Positions 15,952 to 24,809 of a stretch of 64,000 nt of DNA are shown piece after piece. Within the stretch, counting starts at the first letter, position 1, and each line of letters begins with the position of its first letter. Source of the stretch: Micromonospora sp. CB01531 (GTDB taxonomy: Bacteria > Actinomycetota > Actinomycetes > Mycobacteriales > Micromonosporaceae); contig NZ_LWLS01000077.1 of the NCBI RefSeq assembly GCF_001905095.1, forward strand, positions 1 through 64,000. The letters are read 5' to 3'. The translations under genes were made by a program, and so were the position numbers. Under the pieces are notes generated by a model. The model did no database searches. It was not told the DNA's origin and worked only from the letters and a program-made list of their open reading frames with translations.

Positions 15952-16166
15952 GGTGATATCCCTTCACGACTTCGCACGCCGGAACTCCGGCGCCTTACCC
16001 CCGATCCTCACCCCGGGCGGCATCGACCGGTGCCGGAATGAGAGCGTGACCTCGGCCACCGAAGGGTGTCATTGCATGGAAGACTCGGTGCGGACCGGCC
16101 GCCACGAGCGGGCCGGCGAGGCCGGTGCCGCGGGCCGCGGCGACAACAGTGGGATGGAGACGAACA

Positions 16167-18725
16167 GTGCCGGGAGTGCGTAACCTGACCCAGGTCGAGG
16201 CCACCGAGCGGGCCCGCCTGCTCGACGTGACCGGGTACGACATCAGCCTTGACCTGTCCACTGCCGTGCAGGCCGCCACCGGCCGCACGTTCCGCTCGGT
16301 GACGGAGGTCCGGTTCCGCTGCGCCGAGCCGGGGGCGAGCACGTTCATCGAGGTGGCCGCCGACTCGGTCCGGTCCGCCACGCTCAACGGCGCGCCGGTG
16401 GACACTTCCGGCTGGTCGGCGGAGAAGGGCCTCACCCTGGCCGGCCTGGCGGCGGAGAACGTCCTCGTGGTGGACGCGGACTTCGCGTACTCGAACAGCG
16501 GGCAGGGTCTGCACCGCACGGTCGACCCGGTCGACGGCGAGACCTACCTCTACAGCCAGTTCGAGACGGCGGACGCACAGAAGGTGTACGCCTGCTTCGA
16601 CCAGCCCGACCTGAAGAGCGTCTACACCTGGCACGCCACCGTGCCGGACCACTGGCGGGTGGTGTCCAACATGCCGGTAGAGCGGGAGGAGCCGGCCGGG
16701 GAGGCGCTCAAGACCGTCCACTTCGCCGAGTCGGCGCGGATGAGCACCTACATCACCGCGCTCTGCGCCGGCCCGTACCACGAGGTGCGGGACAGCCACG
16801 ACGGCATCGACCTGGGCGTCTTCTGCCGGGCCTCGATGGCGCAGTACCTGGACTCGGACGACCTGTTCCTGATCACCAAGCAGGGCTTCGACTTCTTCCA
16901 CGAGAAGTTCGGCGTGCGGTACCCGCTGGCCAAGTACGACCAGCTCTGGGTGCCGGACTTCAACGCCGGCGCGATGGAGAACTTCGGCTGCGTCACGCAC
17001 GCCGAGTCGCACTACATCTTCCGCTCGCAGGTCACCGACTTCGAGTACGAGCAGCGCGCCAACACGATCCTGCACGAGCTGGCCCACATGTGGTTCGGCG
17101 ACCTGGTCACCATGCGCTGGTGGAACGACCTGTGGTTGAACGAGTCGTTCGCCGAGTGGGCCAGCCACTGGTGCAACACCCACGCCACCCGGTTCCAGGA
17201 CGCCTGGACGACCTTCCTGTCGATCCGCAAGAACTGGGGTTACCGGCAGGACCAGCTCTCCTCCACCCACCCGGTCTACTGCGAGATGCCGGACCTGGAG
17301 GCCGTCGAGGTCAACTTCGACGGCATCACGTACGCCAAGGGCGCCAGCGTGCTCAAGCAGCTCGTCGCGTACGTCGGTGAGGAGCCGTTCCTGGCCGGCC
17401 TGCGGGCATACTTCGGCAAGCACGCCTGGGGCAACGCCACCTTCGACGACCTGCTCGCCGAGCTGGAGGCGGCCTCCAGCCGGGAGCTGCGCAAGTTCGC
17501 CGCCCAGTGGCTGGAGACCGCGCAGGTCAACACGCTGCGCCCGGAGCTGACCATCGGCGCCGATGGCAGCTACGAGCGGGTGCTGGTCCGGCAGGAGGCG
17601 CCGGCCGGGCACCCGACGCTGCGTACCCACCGGATCGGCGTGGGCCTCTACGACCTGACCGACGGGCGGCTGGTCCGCCGGGAGCGGATCGAGGTGGACG
17701 TGACCGGCGAGACGACGGAGCTGTCCGCGCTGCACGGCACGCCCGCCGCCGACGTGCTGCTGCTCAACGACGACGACCTCACCTACACCAAGCTGAGGCT
17801 GGACGAGCGGTCCATGGCGAACGTGGTGCAGCACATCGCCGGCTTCGAGTCGTCGCTGGCGCGGGCGCTGTGCTGGACGGCCGCCTGGGACATGGTTCGG
17901 GACGCCGAACTGTCCGCCCGGGACTACGTCGCGCTCGTGCTGGCCGGCCTGCCCGCCGAGAGCGACATCAACCTGGTCACCGCCACGCTGCGGCAGGCCA
18001 CCACCGCGCTCACCTTCTACGCCGACCCGGCGTGGGCGCCGGCCGGCTGGACCGAGCTGGCCCGTACCGCCCGCGCGGCACTGGCCGCGGCCGAGCCGGG
18101 CAGCGGGTTCCAGCTCGCCTGGGCTCGGGCGTACACCTCCGCGGCCCGGTCCGCCGAGGACCTGGCGGCGCTGCGCGGCTGGCTGGACGGCGTCGAGGTG
18201 CCGGCCGGGCTGTCGGTGGACACCGAGCTGCGCTGGGGGGTGCTCCAGTCGCTGGTGGCCAACGGTGCGGCCGGGGCCGCCGAGGTGGAGGCCGAGCTGG
18301 CCCGGGACCGCACCGCCAGCGGCGAGCGGGAGGCCGCGTACGCGCACGCCCTGGTGCCGACCGCGGAGAACAAGGCGGCGGTGTGGGCGGCGCTCACCGG
18401 CCCGGAGGCGCTGCCGAACTGGCGCAACCGGGCGCTGCTGCAGGGCTTCGCGCACCCGGCGCAGGTCGACCTCGTGGCGCCGTACCGGGAGAAGTACTTC
18501 GCCACGGTGGACCAGGTCTGGGGCAGCCGGGACAGCGAGCCGGCGCAGGAGTTCGCCCAGCTCGCCTACCCGGCGTACGTGGTGGAGGACGACACGGTGG
18601 CGGCGACCGACGGGTGGCTGGCGGGCGACGGGCATCCGGCCCCGCTGCGCCGGCTGGTTGCCGAGGGCCGCGACGGCGTGGTCCGCGCCCTGACGGCCCG
18701 GGCCAAGGACGCCCGGAGCGCCTGA
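16167..18725 (+). CDS. pepN: Aminopeptidase N (M1 family zinc metallopeptidase)
   Basis: An 852-residue cytosolic M1 aminopeptidase that trims N-terminal residues from peptides, probably finishing Clp or proteasome products. The exopeptidase motif GAMEN is at 268-272. The zinc site is HELAH at 303-307 plus E326 in WLNESFAEW. A C-terminal ERAP1-like helical region fills about 500-850. GTG 16167 is chosen because a GGAG lies about 8 bases upstream and the conserved start (MPGVRNLTQVEATERARLL) begins there. The ATG at 16125 adds residues without family similarity. A strong hairpin follows the stop. Confidence 0.96.
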   Translation: MPGVRNLTQVEATERARLLDVTGYDISLDLSTAVQAATGRTFRSVTEVRFRCAEPGASTFIEVAADSVRSATLNGAPVDTSGWSAEKGLTLAGLAAENVLVVDADFAYSNSGQGLHRTVDPVDGETYLYSQFETADAQKVYACFDQPDLKSVYTWHATVPDHWRVVSNMPVEREEPAGEALKTVHFAESARMSTYITALCAGPYHEVRDSHDGIDLGVFCRASMAQYLDSDDLFLITKQGFDFFHEKFGVRYPLAKYDQLWVPDFNAGAMENFGCVTHAESHYIFRSQVTDFEYEQRANTILHELAHMWFGDLVTMRWWNDLWLNESFAEWASHWCNTHATRFQDAWTTFLSIRKNWGYRQDQLSSTHPVYCEMPDLEAVEVNFDGITYAKGASVLKQLVAYVGEEPFLAGLRAYFGKHAWGNATFDDLLAELEAASSRELRKFAAQWLETAQVNTLRPELTIGADGSYERVLVRQEAPAGHPTLRTHRIGVGLYDLTDGRLVRRERIEVDVTGETTELSALHGTPAADVLLLNDDDLTYTKLRLDERSMANVVQHIAGFESSLARALCWTAAWDMVRDAELSARDYVALVLAGLPAESDINLVTATLRQATTALTFYADPAWAPAGWTELARTARAALAAAEPGSGFQLAWARAYTSAARSAEDLAALRGWLDGVEVPAGLSVDTELRWGVLQSLVANGAAGAAEVEAELARDRTASGEREAAYAHALVPTAENKAAVWAALTGPEALPNWRNRALLQGFAHPAQVDLVAPYREKYFATVDQVWGSRDSEPAQEFAQLAYPAYVVEDDTVAATDGWLAGDGHPAPLRRLVAEGRDGVVRALTARAKDARSA

Positions 18726-18738
18726 CCTGAGGAGTACG

Positions 18739-18783
18739 CGGCCCGGGGCCGGCGCGGGTGCGAGCCCGCGTCGCCCCGGGCCG
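18739..18783 (+). terminator. Terminator hairpin after pepN
   Basis: CGGCCCGGGGC (18739-18749) pairs with its complement at 18773-18783, and an inner GCGCGGG/CCCGCG stem extends it. It starts 14 bases past the pepN stop. Confidence 0.65.
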
Positions 18784-18810
18784 TTATCGTGTGGGCAGGA
18801 GGTGGACGTG

Positions 18811-19374
18811 ATGGCACGGCCGACCTACGAGTGGCGCCCACCGGAACGTAGCTGGCGCGAGCAGGACCTGCTCGACCTGCCGGAGGACGGGAACCGCTAC
18901 GAGATCATCGACGGGAGCCTGCACGTGCCCCCTCCGGCCGGACCAGACCATCACGAACTGGCGGACGACATCCGGATGGCGCTGCGGCAGACTGCGCCGG
19001 ACGGCTGGAGGGTGATCCGAGAGATCGGTGTCCGGGTGCCAGGTGGCAACCTGTTTCCGGACATCACGGTCCTCAAGCCTGGTGCGCCTCGAGATCGGAT
19101 GTGGGCGGATCCGGCGAACATCGCCCTGGTCGTCGAGGTGGAGTCGCCCAACAGCCGCCGGCACGACCGCTTCACCAAGCCCGCCCTGTACGCCGAGGCG
19201 GCCATCCCCGCCTACTGGCGGGTCGAGCGGGGCGACTTCGGTCCGGTGGTGTACCGCTACGAGCTGGTCAAGGGCGTCCACTACGACCTGCTCGGCACGG
19301 TGGGACCGGATGACCCGGTCGCGGTCGGCGAGCCGTGGTCGATGCGGCTTGACCCGTCCGTCTGGCCCCGTTGA
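18811..19374 (+). CDS. Uma2 family endonuclease-fold protein (DUF820)
   Basis: A 187-residue protein of the Uma2/DUF820 family with a restriction-endonuclease-like fold. The acidic residues that line up as a PD-(D/E)xK-type site are visible: YEIIDGSLHV, then LFPDITVLKPG with the P-D, and ALVVEVESPNSRRHDRFTKPALY with E-V-E and the downstream Lys. Members occur in many copies in cyanobacteria and actinobacteria, and their role is unproven. AGGAGG 8 bases upstream supports ATG 18811, with GTG codons just before as alternatives. It lies between pepN and the DUF5130 gene, which are close neighbours in mycobacteria, so it may be a later arrival. Confidence 0.85.
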   Translation: MARPTYEWRPPERSWREQDLLDLPEDGNRYEIIDGSLHVPPPAGPDHHELADDIRMALRQTAPDGWRVIREIGVRVPGGNLFPDITVLKPGAPRDRMWADPANIALVVEVESPNSRRHDRFTKPALYAEAAIPAYWRVERGDFGPVVYRYELVKGVHYDLLGTVGPDDPVAVGEPWSMRLDPSVWPR

Positions 19375-19378
19375 CAGG

Positions 19379-19422
19379 ACGACGAAGCCCGCCCCGCGAG
19401 TTCGCGGGGCGGGCTTCGTCGT
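19379..19422. terminator. Long perfect hairpin between convergent genes
   Basis: A 20-bp perfect stem (arms 19379-19398 and 19403-19422) with a 4-base loop AGTT lies between the Uma2 stop at 19374 and the DUF5130 stop at 19434. It probably terminates both transcripts. Confidence 0.8.
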
Positions 19423-19433
19423 ACGGGAAGAGC

Positions 19434-19847
19434 TCAGCCCTTGCCGGCGTGGCTGGCGAGCTGGTCGAGGCCCTGGATGATGCCGCCGGCCAGGTCGCCG
19501 CCGCCGAAGGACGCCACCATGGAGAGCGCGGCGAGCTTGACGTACGTGTCCGGGATGCGCTTGCGGGCGTACCGGCCGGTGACGATCTCCAGCTGCCGCT
19601 GGTTGGGCGACACGGCGATCAGCACCGACTTGTCCGGCTCGGCGAGCTGCCGGTGCAGCCGCTCGGCGTGCTCCCGGATCGGCTCGTCCAGGCCGCCCAC
19701 GTAGACCGAGAAGACCAGTCCGGTGCCCTGGTCGGCCAAGCGGAGCGCCTCGTCGATGCGGAGCAGCTGACGGGTCGAGAAGGGCCCGTCCAACACCTGG
19801 GGCGGGTTGCCCGTCCCGGTCGCGGCCGACATCTCACCAACGGTCAC
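19434..19847 (-). CDS. DUF5130 family protein (TPM-like fold)
   Basis: A 137-residue protein of the actinobacterial DUF5130 family. Typical features are PFSTRQLLRIDEALRLADQ, LVFSVYVGGLDE, HRQLAEPDKSVLIAVSPNQR and the end LAALSMVASFGGGDLAGGII. The family is related to TPM (repair/phosphatase-like) domains, and its function is not known. It corresponds by position to Rv2468c of M. tuberculosis, next to pepN. Its start overlaps the end of the upstream CtaJ-like gene by 14 bases, so the two are co-translated. Confidence 0.8.
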   Translation of the reverse strand: MTVGEMSAATGTGNPPQVLDGPFSTRQLLRIDEALRLADQGTGLVFSVYVGGLDEPIREHAERLHRQLAEPDKSVLIAVSPNQRQLEIVTGRYARKRIPDTYVKLAALSMVASFGGGDLAGGIIQGLDQLASHAGKG

Positions 19848-20142
19848 TTGCGCCTCCGGTACCCGCGGCCGGCGCCTCCCGGCCGGCCAGTTCCTGCTTG
19901 CGGCTGCTCAGCGCCGGCGCCTGCGCCCCGGCGGCCAGTGCCGTGCCGGCCGAGTCGGCCAGCTGCTCCGGACGGCCCAGGAACCAGACCGGAGTGAAGT
20001 CGAAGGGCCGGCCCGGCCGGTAGCGCTTGGCGCCGCCACCGCCGCCACGGCCGCCGACGAACGCCAGTCCGGCGATCACCAGCACCGCGGCCGCCGGGAT
20101 GCCAGCGAAGACCAGCAACGTCTCGGTAACAGACAATCCCAA
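19834..20142 (-). CDS. Small membrane protein, CtaJ-like (putative cytochrome aa3 oxidase accessory subunit)
   Basis: A 102-residue protein. One N-terminal membrane helix (TETLLVFAGIPAAAVLVIAG, about 6-28) is followed by a Gly-rich turn and the segment KRYRPGRPFDFTPVWFLGRP. This R-Y-R-P-G-R-P-W/F-x-x-x-P-V-W pattern after a single helix is what I recall for CtaJ, an actinobacterial subunit found in cytochrome bcc-aa3 supercomplexes. CtaJ genes also sit beside DUF5130 genes. The C-terminal 45 residues are Ala-rich and less typical. The assignment is by resemblance and neighbourhood and is moderate. Confidence 0.55.
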   Translation of the reverse strand: MGLSVTETLLVFAGIPAAAVLVIAGLAFVGGRGGGGGAKRYRPGRPFDFTPVWFLGRPEQLADSAGTALAAGAQAPALSSRKQELAGREAPAAGTGGASDRW

Positions 20143-20194
20143 CGCCCCCAGGCGGAAAGAGAGACCAGGAATTTCCGGGTCGGGTGGACGATCA

Positions 20195-21655
20195 TTACGA
20201 CGGGTCCCCGACCCCGCTTGTGATGTTCACGTTAGCGGAGCCGACCGCCCGCCAGATTGCGGGGTGCTGATCCCACCCGCCACAGCCGTGCTCCAACTGC
20301 GCGGCCGTGGCGATCAATGTGGCGTCCGCGCCGTACCGGCCGGTGAGCAGCACCCCGACCGGCAGGCCGTCACCGGTCCGGCCGAGCGGCAGGGAAACGG
20401 ACGGATCACCGGTCACGTTGAAGATGGCGCAGTACGGCGAAAAGCGGCGCTGCCGGTCGAAGTCCTCGGCCGGGTCGAGGGCGGCGAACGCGCCCACCGG
20501 CGCCTGTGGCGCCGCCAGGGTCGGGCAGAGCAGCAGGTCGCAGCCGGCGGTCCGGCGGACGCCGAGGCGTACCTGGGCCTGCAGTTCGCCGAGCGCGGCC
20601 AGCAGCGGACCGGCGCCGACGGCCGCGCCCCGGGAGCGGAGGAACCGGGTCAGCGGCAGCAGCTCGCTCTCCCGCTCCGGCGGCACCGGGGAGAGCGCGA
20701 GCACGTACCAGAGGGTCTCGAAGAGCGGCCACGCCGCCGGGCCGAGCGGCGCGGGCACCTCGACCACCTCGTGGCCGGCCGCGGTGAGCAGCGCGGCGGC
20801 CCGGTCGACAGCGGCCACGCAGTCGGGGTGGACGGGCTCGTCGGCGAGCATCGGCGTGGTGAAGCGGCCGATCCGCAGCCGCCCGGGCGCCGCGTCGCGG
20901 GCGACGCCCAGATAACCGCCGGCGGGCGCGGCCGGCGGCAGGTACGGCTCGCCGGGCACCGGTTGGCCCATGACGTCGAGCAGCGCGGCCACGTCGGGGA
21001 CGGTCCGTCCGAGCGGGCCGTTCACCGGCAGCCCGAACCCGCCGAACCCGAGCGGGCCGCCGGAGACCAGGCCCCGGCTCGGCTTGTATCCGACCAGACC
21101 GCAGAGCGACGCCGGGATGCGCAGCGAGCCGCCGCCGTCGGACCCCTGGGCCACCGGCACCAGCCCGGCCGCCACCGCAGCCGCCGCGCCGCCGCTGGAA
21201 CCGCCCGCGGTGTACGCGAGGCGCCACGGGTTCCGCGCCGGTGGCGCCACCAACCCTTCCGAGTAGAGCGAGCAGCCCAGCTCGGAGGTGGTGGTCTTAC
21301 CGAGGCTGACCAGCCCGGCGGCGGTCATGAACCGGACCACGTCGGCGTCGACCGGCGGCACGAGGTCGGCGAAGGCGGCCGAACCGAAGGTGGTCCGCAC
21401 CCCGGCGGTCAGCGTGAGGTCCTTGATCGCGGTCGGTACGCCGTGCAGCGGGCCCCGTCGGTCCACCGGCACCGCGTCGGCGGCCCGGGCCGCCTCCCGG
21501 GCCCGCTCGGGGGTGACGGTGACGAACGCGCCGACGGTGTCGCCGAGCGCCTCGACCCGGTGCAGGTGGTGCTCGACCAGCTCCACGCTGGACAGCTCGC
21601 CCCGGCGGATCGCGGCGGCCTGCTCCAGCGCGGTCAGGTCGTGCGGCTCGGCCAT
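20195..21655 (-). CDS. Amidase (amidase signature family)
   Basis: A 486-residue amidase-signature enzyme. The Ser-cisSer-Lys triad is visible: Lys in GVPTAIKDLTL (about 80), the signature AGGSSGGAAAAVAAGLVPVAQGSDGGGSLRIPASLCGLVGYKP (about 150-193) with the cis-Ser in GGSSGG, and the nucleophile in GSDGGGSLR. The start MAEPHDLTALEQAAAIRRGE is set by homology. It is unrelated in family to known kynurenine formamidases, although it lies close to a tryptophan degradation operon that lacks one. Substrates of stand-alone amidases range from aryl amides to nitrile-derived amides and cannot be told here. Confidence 0.92.
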   Translation of the reverse strand: MAEPHDLTALEQAAAIRRGELSSVELVEHHLHRVEALGDTVGAFVTVTPERAREAARAADAVPVDRRGPLHGVPTAIKDLTLTAGVRTTFGSAAFADLVPPVDADVVRFMTAAGLVSLGKTTTSELGCSLYSEGLVAPPARNPWRLAYTAGGSSGGAAAAVAAGLVPVAQGSDGGGSLRIPASLCGLVGYKPSRGLVSGGPLGFGGFGLPVNGPLGRTVPDVAALLDVMGQPVPGEPYLPPAAPAGGYLGVARDAAPGRLRIGRFTTPMLADEPVHPDCVAAVDRAAALLTAAGHEVVEVPAPLGPAAWPLFETLWYVLALSPVPPERESELLPLTRFLRSRGAAVGAGPLLAALGELQAQVRLGVRRTAGCDLLLCPTLAAPQAPVGAFAALDPAEDFDRQRRFSPYCAIFNVTGDPSVSLPLGRTGDGLPVGVLLTGRYGADATLIATAAQLEHGCGGWDQHPAIWRAVGSANVNITSGVGDPS

Positions 21656-21761
21656 AGCCCCATCCTGCCGTGCCGGGCCGGCGTGGGCCGTCCCGACACG
21701 GTCCGACTCACAGGGTCCCGGGCGGTGCGACCCATTCGGACCGAGGGCCACCGACCTCGGC

Positions 21762-22061
21762 CTACCGATCGAAGTCGCGGTCGTAGTGCAGGACCGTCGC
21801 GGAATATTCGGCCGCCACAGCGGCAACCGTCAGGTCAACGGGACTGGCGGCCCGATGATGACCCCGCGCGGTCAGCGCCAACTGAAGGTCACGCGTGCGA
21901 GTCGAGACAGCGGCGGTCACGGGCAGATCGATCATGAGCTGAGTCCGGCGGGCGCGGATCGTCATGGCATCTCGGAAGTCTCGCGCACTGCGGCCGTCTT
22001 CGAGATCCAGGGGTAGGCAGGTCGCCGCCAGAGCTTCCTCAAGAATCGCGGTCACCCGCAC
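21762..22061 (-). pseudogene. Truncated PIN-domain (VapC-like) toxin remnant
   Basis: A 99-codon frame whose second half (LALTARGHHRAASPVDLTVA, then AEYSATVLHYDRDFDR) matches the C-terminal half of VapC PIN toxins, including the Asp in SPVDL and the YDxDFD motif. The first conserved block with the catalytic DTS is missing. The frame also stops directly after DFDR, where intact proteins continue with I-A and a further 15-20 residues. No antitoxin gene is seen beside it. It is therefore most likely an inactive leftover. A TATAAA box is just upstream of its GTG. Confidence 0.55.
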
Positions 22062-22088
22062 CGTCTTTATAGCCTGGCCCGGCCGCCG

Positions 22089-23090
22089 TCAGCCGTGCAG
22101 GAAGCGCAGGGCGTTGCGGGAGAGGAGCTTGTCGCGCTGGTCGGCGGTGAGGAAGTCCGCCTTCCGGACCACCTGACCGACCGGCCGCTCCCCCAGCGGA
22201 TACGGATAGTCGCTGCCCACCAGCACCCGGTCCTCCCCCATGGTGTCGACCAGCAGCCGCAGCGCGGCCGGGTCGAAGACCACCGAGTCGACGCAGAACC
22301 GGTCGACGTAGGAGCTCGGCGGGGCGGTGGAGGCGCCGCGTACCAGGTCGCCCCGGCGGTGCCAGGCGTTGTCGGCCCGGCCCAGCCAGAACGGGAAGCT
22401 GCCGCCGCCGTGCGCGAAGCAGATCCGCAGCGTCTCCGGCACCCGGTCGAAGACCCCGCCGAAGATGAGCGCCAGCACCGAGAGGTGCGTCTCGGCCGGC
22501 ATCCCGGTCAGCCAGCGGGCCATCCAGCGGTCCAGCCGCGGGCCGCCCGGCATGTCCCAGGGGTGTACGAAGACCGGGGCGCCCACCTGCGCGCAGTGGG
22601 TCAAGAACTGCACGGTGCCGGCGTCGTCGAGGTCGCGGTCGCCCACGTGGTTGCCGATCTCCACCCCGACGTGGCCGGCCGCCAGGCAGCGGTCCAGCTC
22701 CGCGCAGGCCAGGTCCGGGTCCTGCAACGGCACCTGGCAGAACGGCACCAGCCGGTCGCCCCCGGCAGCGGTCACCGCCAGGGTGAGGTCGTTGAAGATC
22801 CGGGCCACCCGGACGGCCTGCTCGGCCGGGCGGTCGTAGCTGAAAAAGACCGGGGTCGGCGAGACCACCTGCACGTCGACGCCGTCGGCGGCCATGTCGG
22901 CCAGCCGGGTCGCCGCGTCCCAGCACTCCGCGCCGACCGGCCGGAACTCCGTCTCGCCGACCATGATCATGGCGGCGCGCTCGGAGTCCACCCGCAGCCA
23001 GGGCCAGCCGGACCCGCCGCACGCCGCGGCGAGGTCCGGCCACCCCTTGGGTACGACGTGCGTGTGCACGTCCACGACACGTCCCGGCAT
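22089..23090 (-). CDS. nbaD: 2-amino-3-carboxymuconate-6-semialdehyde decarboxylase (ACMSD)
   Basis: A 333-residue amidohydrolase-superfamily decarboxylase. It converts the unstable product of 3-hydroxyanthranilate cleavage to 2-aminomuconate semialdehyde, keeping it from cyclising to quinolinate. Zinc-site features: the H9-x-H11 pair in VDVHTHVVPKGWP, VFVHPWDM near 170-177, the His in CFAHGGGSFPFWLGR near 224, and the Asp in LVGSDYPYPLG near 290. GGGSFP and GSDYPYPLGE are characteristic of ACMSD rather than other amidohydrolases. It is the last gene of the operon, its ATG overlapping the nbaC stop by one base (TGATG). Confidence 0.93.
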   Translation of the reverse strand: MPGRVVDVHTHVVPKGWPDLAAACGGSGWPWLRVDSERAAMIMVGETEFRPVGAECWDAATRLADMAADGVDVQVVSPTPVFFSYDRPAEQAVRVARIFNDLTLAVTAAGGDRLVPFCQVPLQDPDLACAELDRCLAAGHVGVEIGNHVGDRDLDDAGTVQFLTHCAQVGAPVFVHPWDMPGGPRLDRWMARWLTGMPAETHLSVLALIFGGVFDRVPETLRICFAHGGGSFPFWLGRADNAWHRRGDLVRGASTAPPSSYVDRFCVDSVVFDPAALRLLVDTMGEDRVLVGSDYPYPLGERPVGQVVRKADFLTADQRDKLLSRNALRFLHG

Positions 23091-23614
23091 CAGCCCTTGC
23101 CCGGGTGCAGCGCGCCGCAGTTGGTGCAGGTACGGGCCTTCTCGTCGGCGTAGAACGCCGAGAAGACCGGGGGCAGGTCGGCCGCGATGTCGCGGACCTG
23201 GAGTTCCACCTCGTGCACCTGGTGGCTGCACTCGGGGCAGTACCACTGGAACTTCTCCAGCGTGCCCTCCTCGCGGACCCGCTCGATCACCATGCCGATC
23301 GAGCCGGCCTCGGGCCGCTGCGGCGAGTGCGGGGTGTTGCGCGGCAGCATCCACGTCTGACCCTCGCGGACGTGCACCGTACGCGGGCCCTCGGGGAGCA
23401 TCAGGTTGATGTGCATGTTGCCCTTGACCTGGTAGAAGAACTCCTCGTACGGGTCGACGTGGAAGTCGGTCCGCTGGTTGGGGCCGCCCACCACCATGAC
23501 GATGAAGTCATCGCTGCCCGGCAACATCTCCTTGTTGCCCACCGGCGGCTTGAGCAGGTGCTGGTTCTCCCCGATCCAGCCCTGGAAGCTGAACGGCTCG
23601 GCGATCTCACTCAC
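23090..23614 (-). CDS. nbaC: 3-hydroxyanthranilate 3,4-dioxygenase
   Basis: A 174-residue cupin extradiol dioxygenase that opens 3-hydroxyanthranilate to 2-amino-3-carboxymuconate semialdehyde. The Fe(II) ligands are H52 and E58 in [17 protein letters not shown] and H96 in [10 protein letters not shown]. The C-terminal rubredoxin-like iron site typical of bacterial enzymes is C126-P-E-C129 and C163-T-N-C166. The start is GTG 23614, overlapping the upstream stop as GTGA. The full set of ligands suggests an active enzyme. Confidence 0.95.
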   Translation of the reverse strand: MSEIAEPFSFQGWIGENQHLLKPPVGNKEMLPGSDDFIVMVVGGPNQRTDFHVDPYEEFFYQVKGNMHINLMLPEGPRTVHVREGQTWMLPRNTPHSPQRPEAGSIGMVIERVREEGTLEKFQWYCPECSHQVHEVELQVRDIAADLPPVFSAFYADEKARTCTNCGALHPGKG

Positions 23615-24039
23615 GACTGACCTCCCGACGGAAGTAGGGCCACGGCCTGCATCTCGATCAGCAGGTGCGGATGCGGCAACTGGTGCACCGCCACCGTGGT
23701 CCGGGTCGGCCCGGTGGCGTCGAAGAACTCCGCCCACACCTCGTTGTATCCACCGAAATCATTCATGTTGACCAGGTAGCTGGTGACCTGGACCAGGTCG
23801 GACAGCTCGGCGCCGACCGACCGCAGCAGATCCCGGACGTTCTCGATCACCGCCCGCGTCTGCACCCGGATGTCCAGGTTGGTCGTGCCGAACTCGTCCA
23901 CCTCGACACCGGCGAAGGTGTTGTCCGGCCGCCGGGACGACGTACCCGAGACGAAGACGAACCCCCCGGCCACCTTGACGTGCGGGAACGCGCCCCGAGG
24001 GATCGCCTTCCCGGCCACCACGCGCGCCTCGTCACTCAC
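23611..24039 (-). CDS. amnD: 2-aminomuconate deaminase (RidA superfamily)
   Basis: A 142-residue RidA-fold protein. Its features, [18 protein letters not shown], the central VLQT-like [14 protein letters not shown] and the end [11 protein letters not shown], match the 2-aminomuconate deaminases AmnD/NbaF, which are near 142 residues, more than ordinary RidA proteins of about 125-130. It would convert 2-aminomuconate to 4-oxalocrotonate with release of ammonia. It sits exactly where such a gene is expected, between the decarboxylase gene and nbaC. Start GTG 24039 overlaps the preceding stop (GTGA). Confidence 0.88.
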   Translation of the reverse strand: MSDEARVVAGKAIPRGAFPHVKVAGGFVFVSGTSSRRPDNTFAGVEVDEFGTTNLDIRVQTRAVIENVRDLLRSVGAELSDLVQVTSYLVNMNDFGGYNEVWAEFFDATGPTRTTVAVHQLPHPHLLIEMQAVALLPSGGQS

Positions 24040-24809
24040 GACGAAGCCCGCAGCGACGCGGTGCCGAGCTTCTCCACCACGACACGGACGTGGGTGCCCG
24101 GGCGCAGTGGCACCGCGGCCGTCGCGGCGCCGGCCAGGAAGAGCCAGCCCTCGCGCAGCCGCACGCCGTGCCGGCCGGCCAGCCGGAGCCCCTCGTCGAG
24201 GGCCCGGCGCGGGTCGCCGAGGATCGCCGCGGTCGAGCCGACCTGCGCCACCCGGCCGTCGATCTCCAGCAGCACGCCGAGGTTGTCCAGCCCCTCCGGC
24301 ACCGGCGACCAGGGTCCGACGACGAACGCGGCGGCCGAGGTGTTGTCGGCGACGACGTCCGGCAGGGAGAAGGTGAAGTTGGCGTAGCGGGAGTCGATCA
24401 GCTCGATGGCCGGGGCGACCGCGCGCACCGCGTCGGTGAACGCGCCGACCGGCTCGCCGGGTTCGGGCAGGCGGTCCAGCAGGAACGCCACCTCCGGCTC
24501 CACCCGGGGGTGGATGAAGGCGGCCACGTCGACGCTCCCGCCGTCGGGGACCCGCATCACGTCGGTGAGCCGGCCCCAGATCACCTCGTCCACGCCGACC
24601 TGGGCCATCTTCGCCTTGCTGGTCAACCCCATCTTCAGCCCCACCAGCCGCTCGCCCCGGTCGAGGCGGCGCTGGAGCAGCGCGGACTGCACCGCGTACG
24701 CGGTGTCGACGTCGAGGCCGGTCTCGGCCGCGAGCTGCGGGATGGCGGTGGCCGTGTCGGCGGCCGCGCCCAGCTTCTCGGCGATCCCCGCGATGTCCGG
24801 TCCGATCAT
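24036..24809 (-). CDS. amnE: 2-oxo-3-hexenedioate (4-oxalocrotonate) decarboxylase
   Basis: A 257-residue member of the hydratase/decarboxylase family. The segment [20 protein letters not shown] and the later [22 protein letters not shown] match 4-oxalocrotonate decarboxylases (NahK, DmpH, AmnE) better than the hydratases, which read [10 protein letters not shown]. Metal ligands are expected in [10 protein letters not shown] (E-x-E). The product is 2-oxopent-4-enoate. Decarboxylase and hydratase of this type usually form a complex, and the partner hydratase is encoded three genes earlier. ATGA overlap with the aldolase gene. Confidence 0.88.
   Translation of the reverse strand: MIGPDIAGIAEKLGAAADTATAIPQLAAETGLDVDTAYAVQSALLQRRLDRGERLVGLKMGLTSKAKMAQVGVDEVIWGRLTDVMRVPDGGSVDVAAFIHPRVEPEVAFLLDRLPEPGEPVGAFTDAVRAVAPAIELIDSRYANFTFSLPDVVADNTSAAAFVVGPWSPVPEGLDNLGVLLEIDGRVAQVGSTAAILGDPRRALDEGLRLAGRHGVRLREGWLFLAGAATAAVPLRPGTHVRVVVEKLGTASLRASS

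Noticed and set aside
20195-21655. The amidase as the missing kynurenine formamidase
   Set aside because: Known kynurenine formamidases are KynB-type cyclases or alpha/beta hydrolases, not amidase-signature enzymes, and a PIN remnant and a gap separate it from the operon. I leave it as a general amidase, though an assay would be simple.
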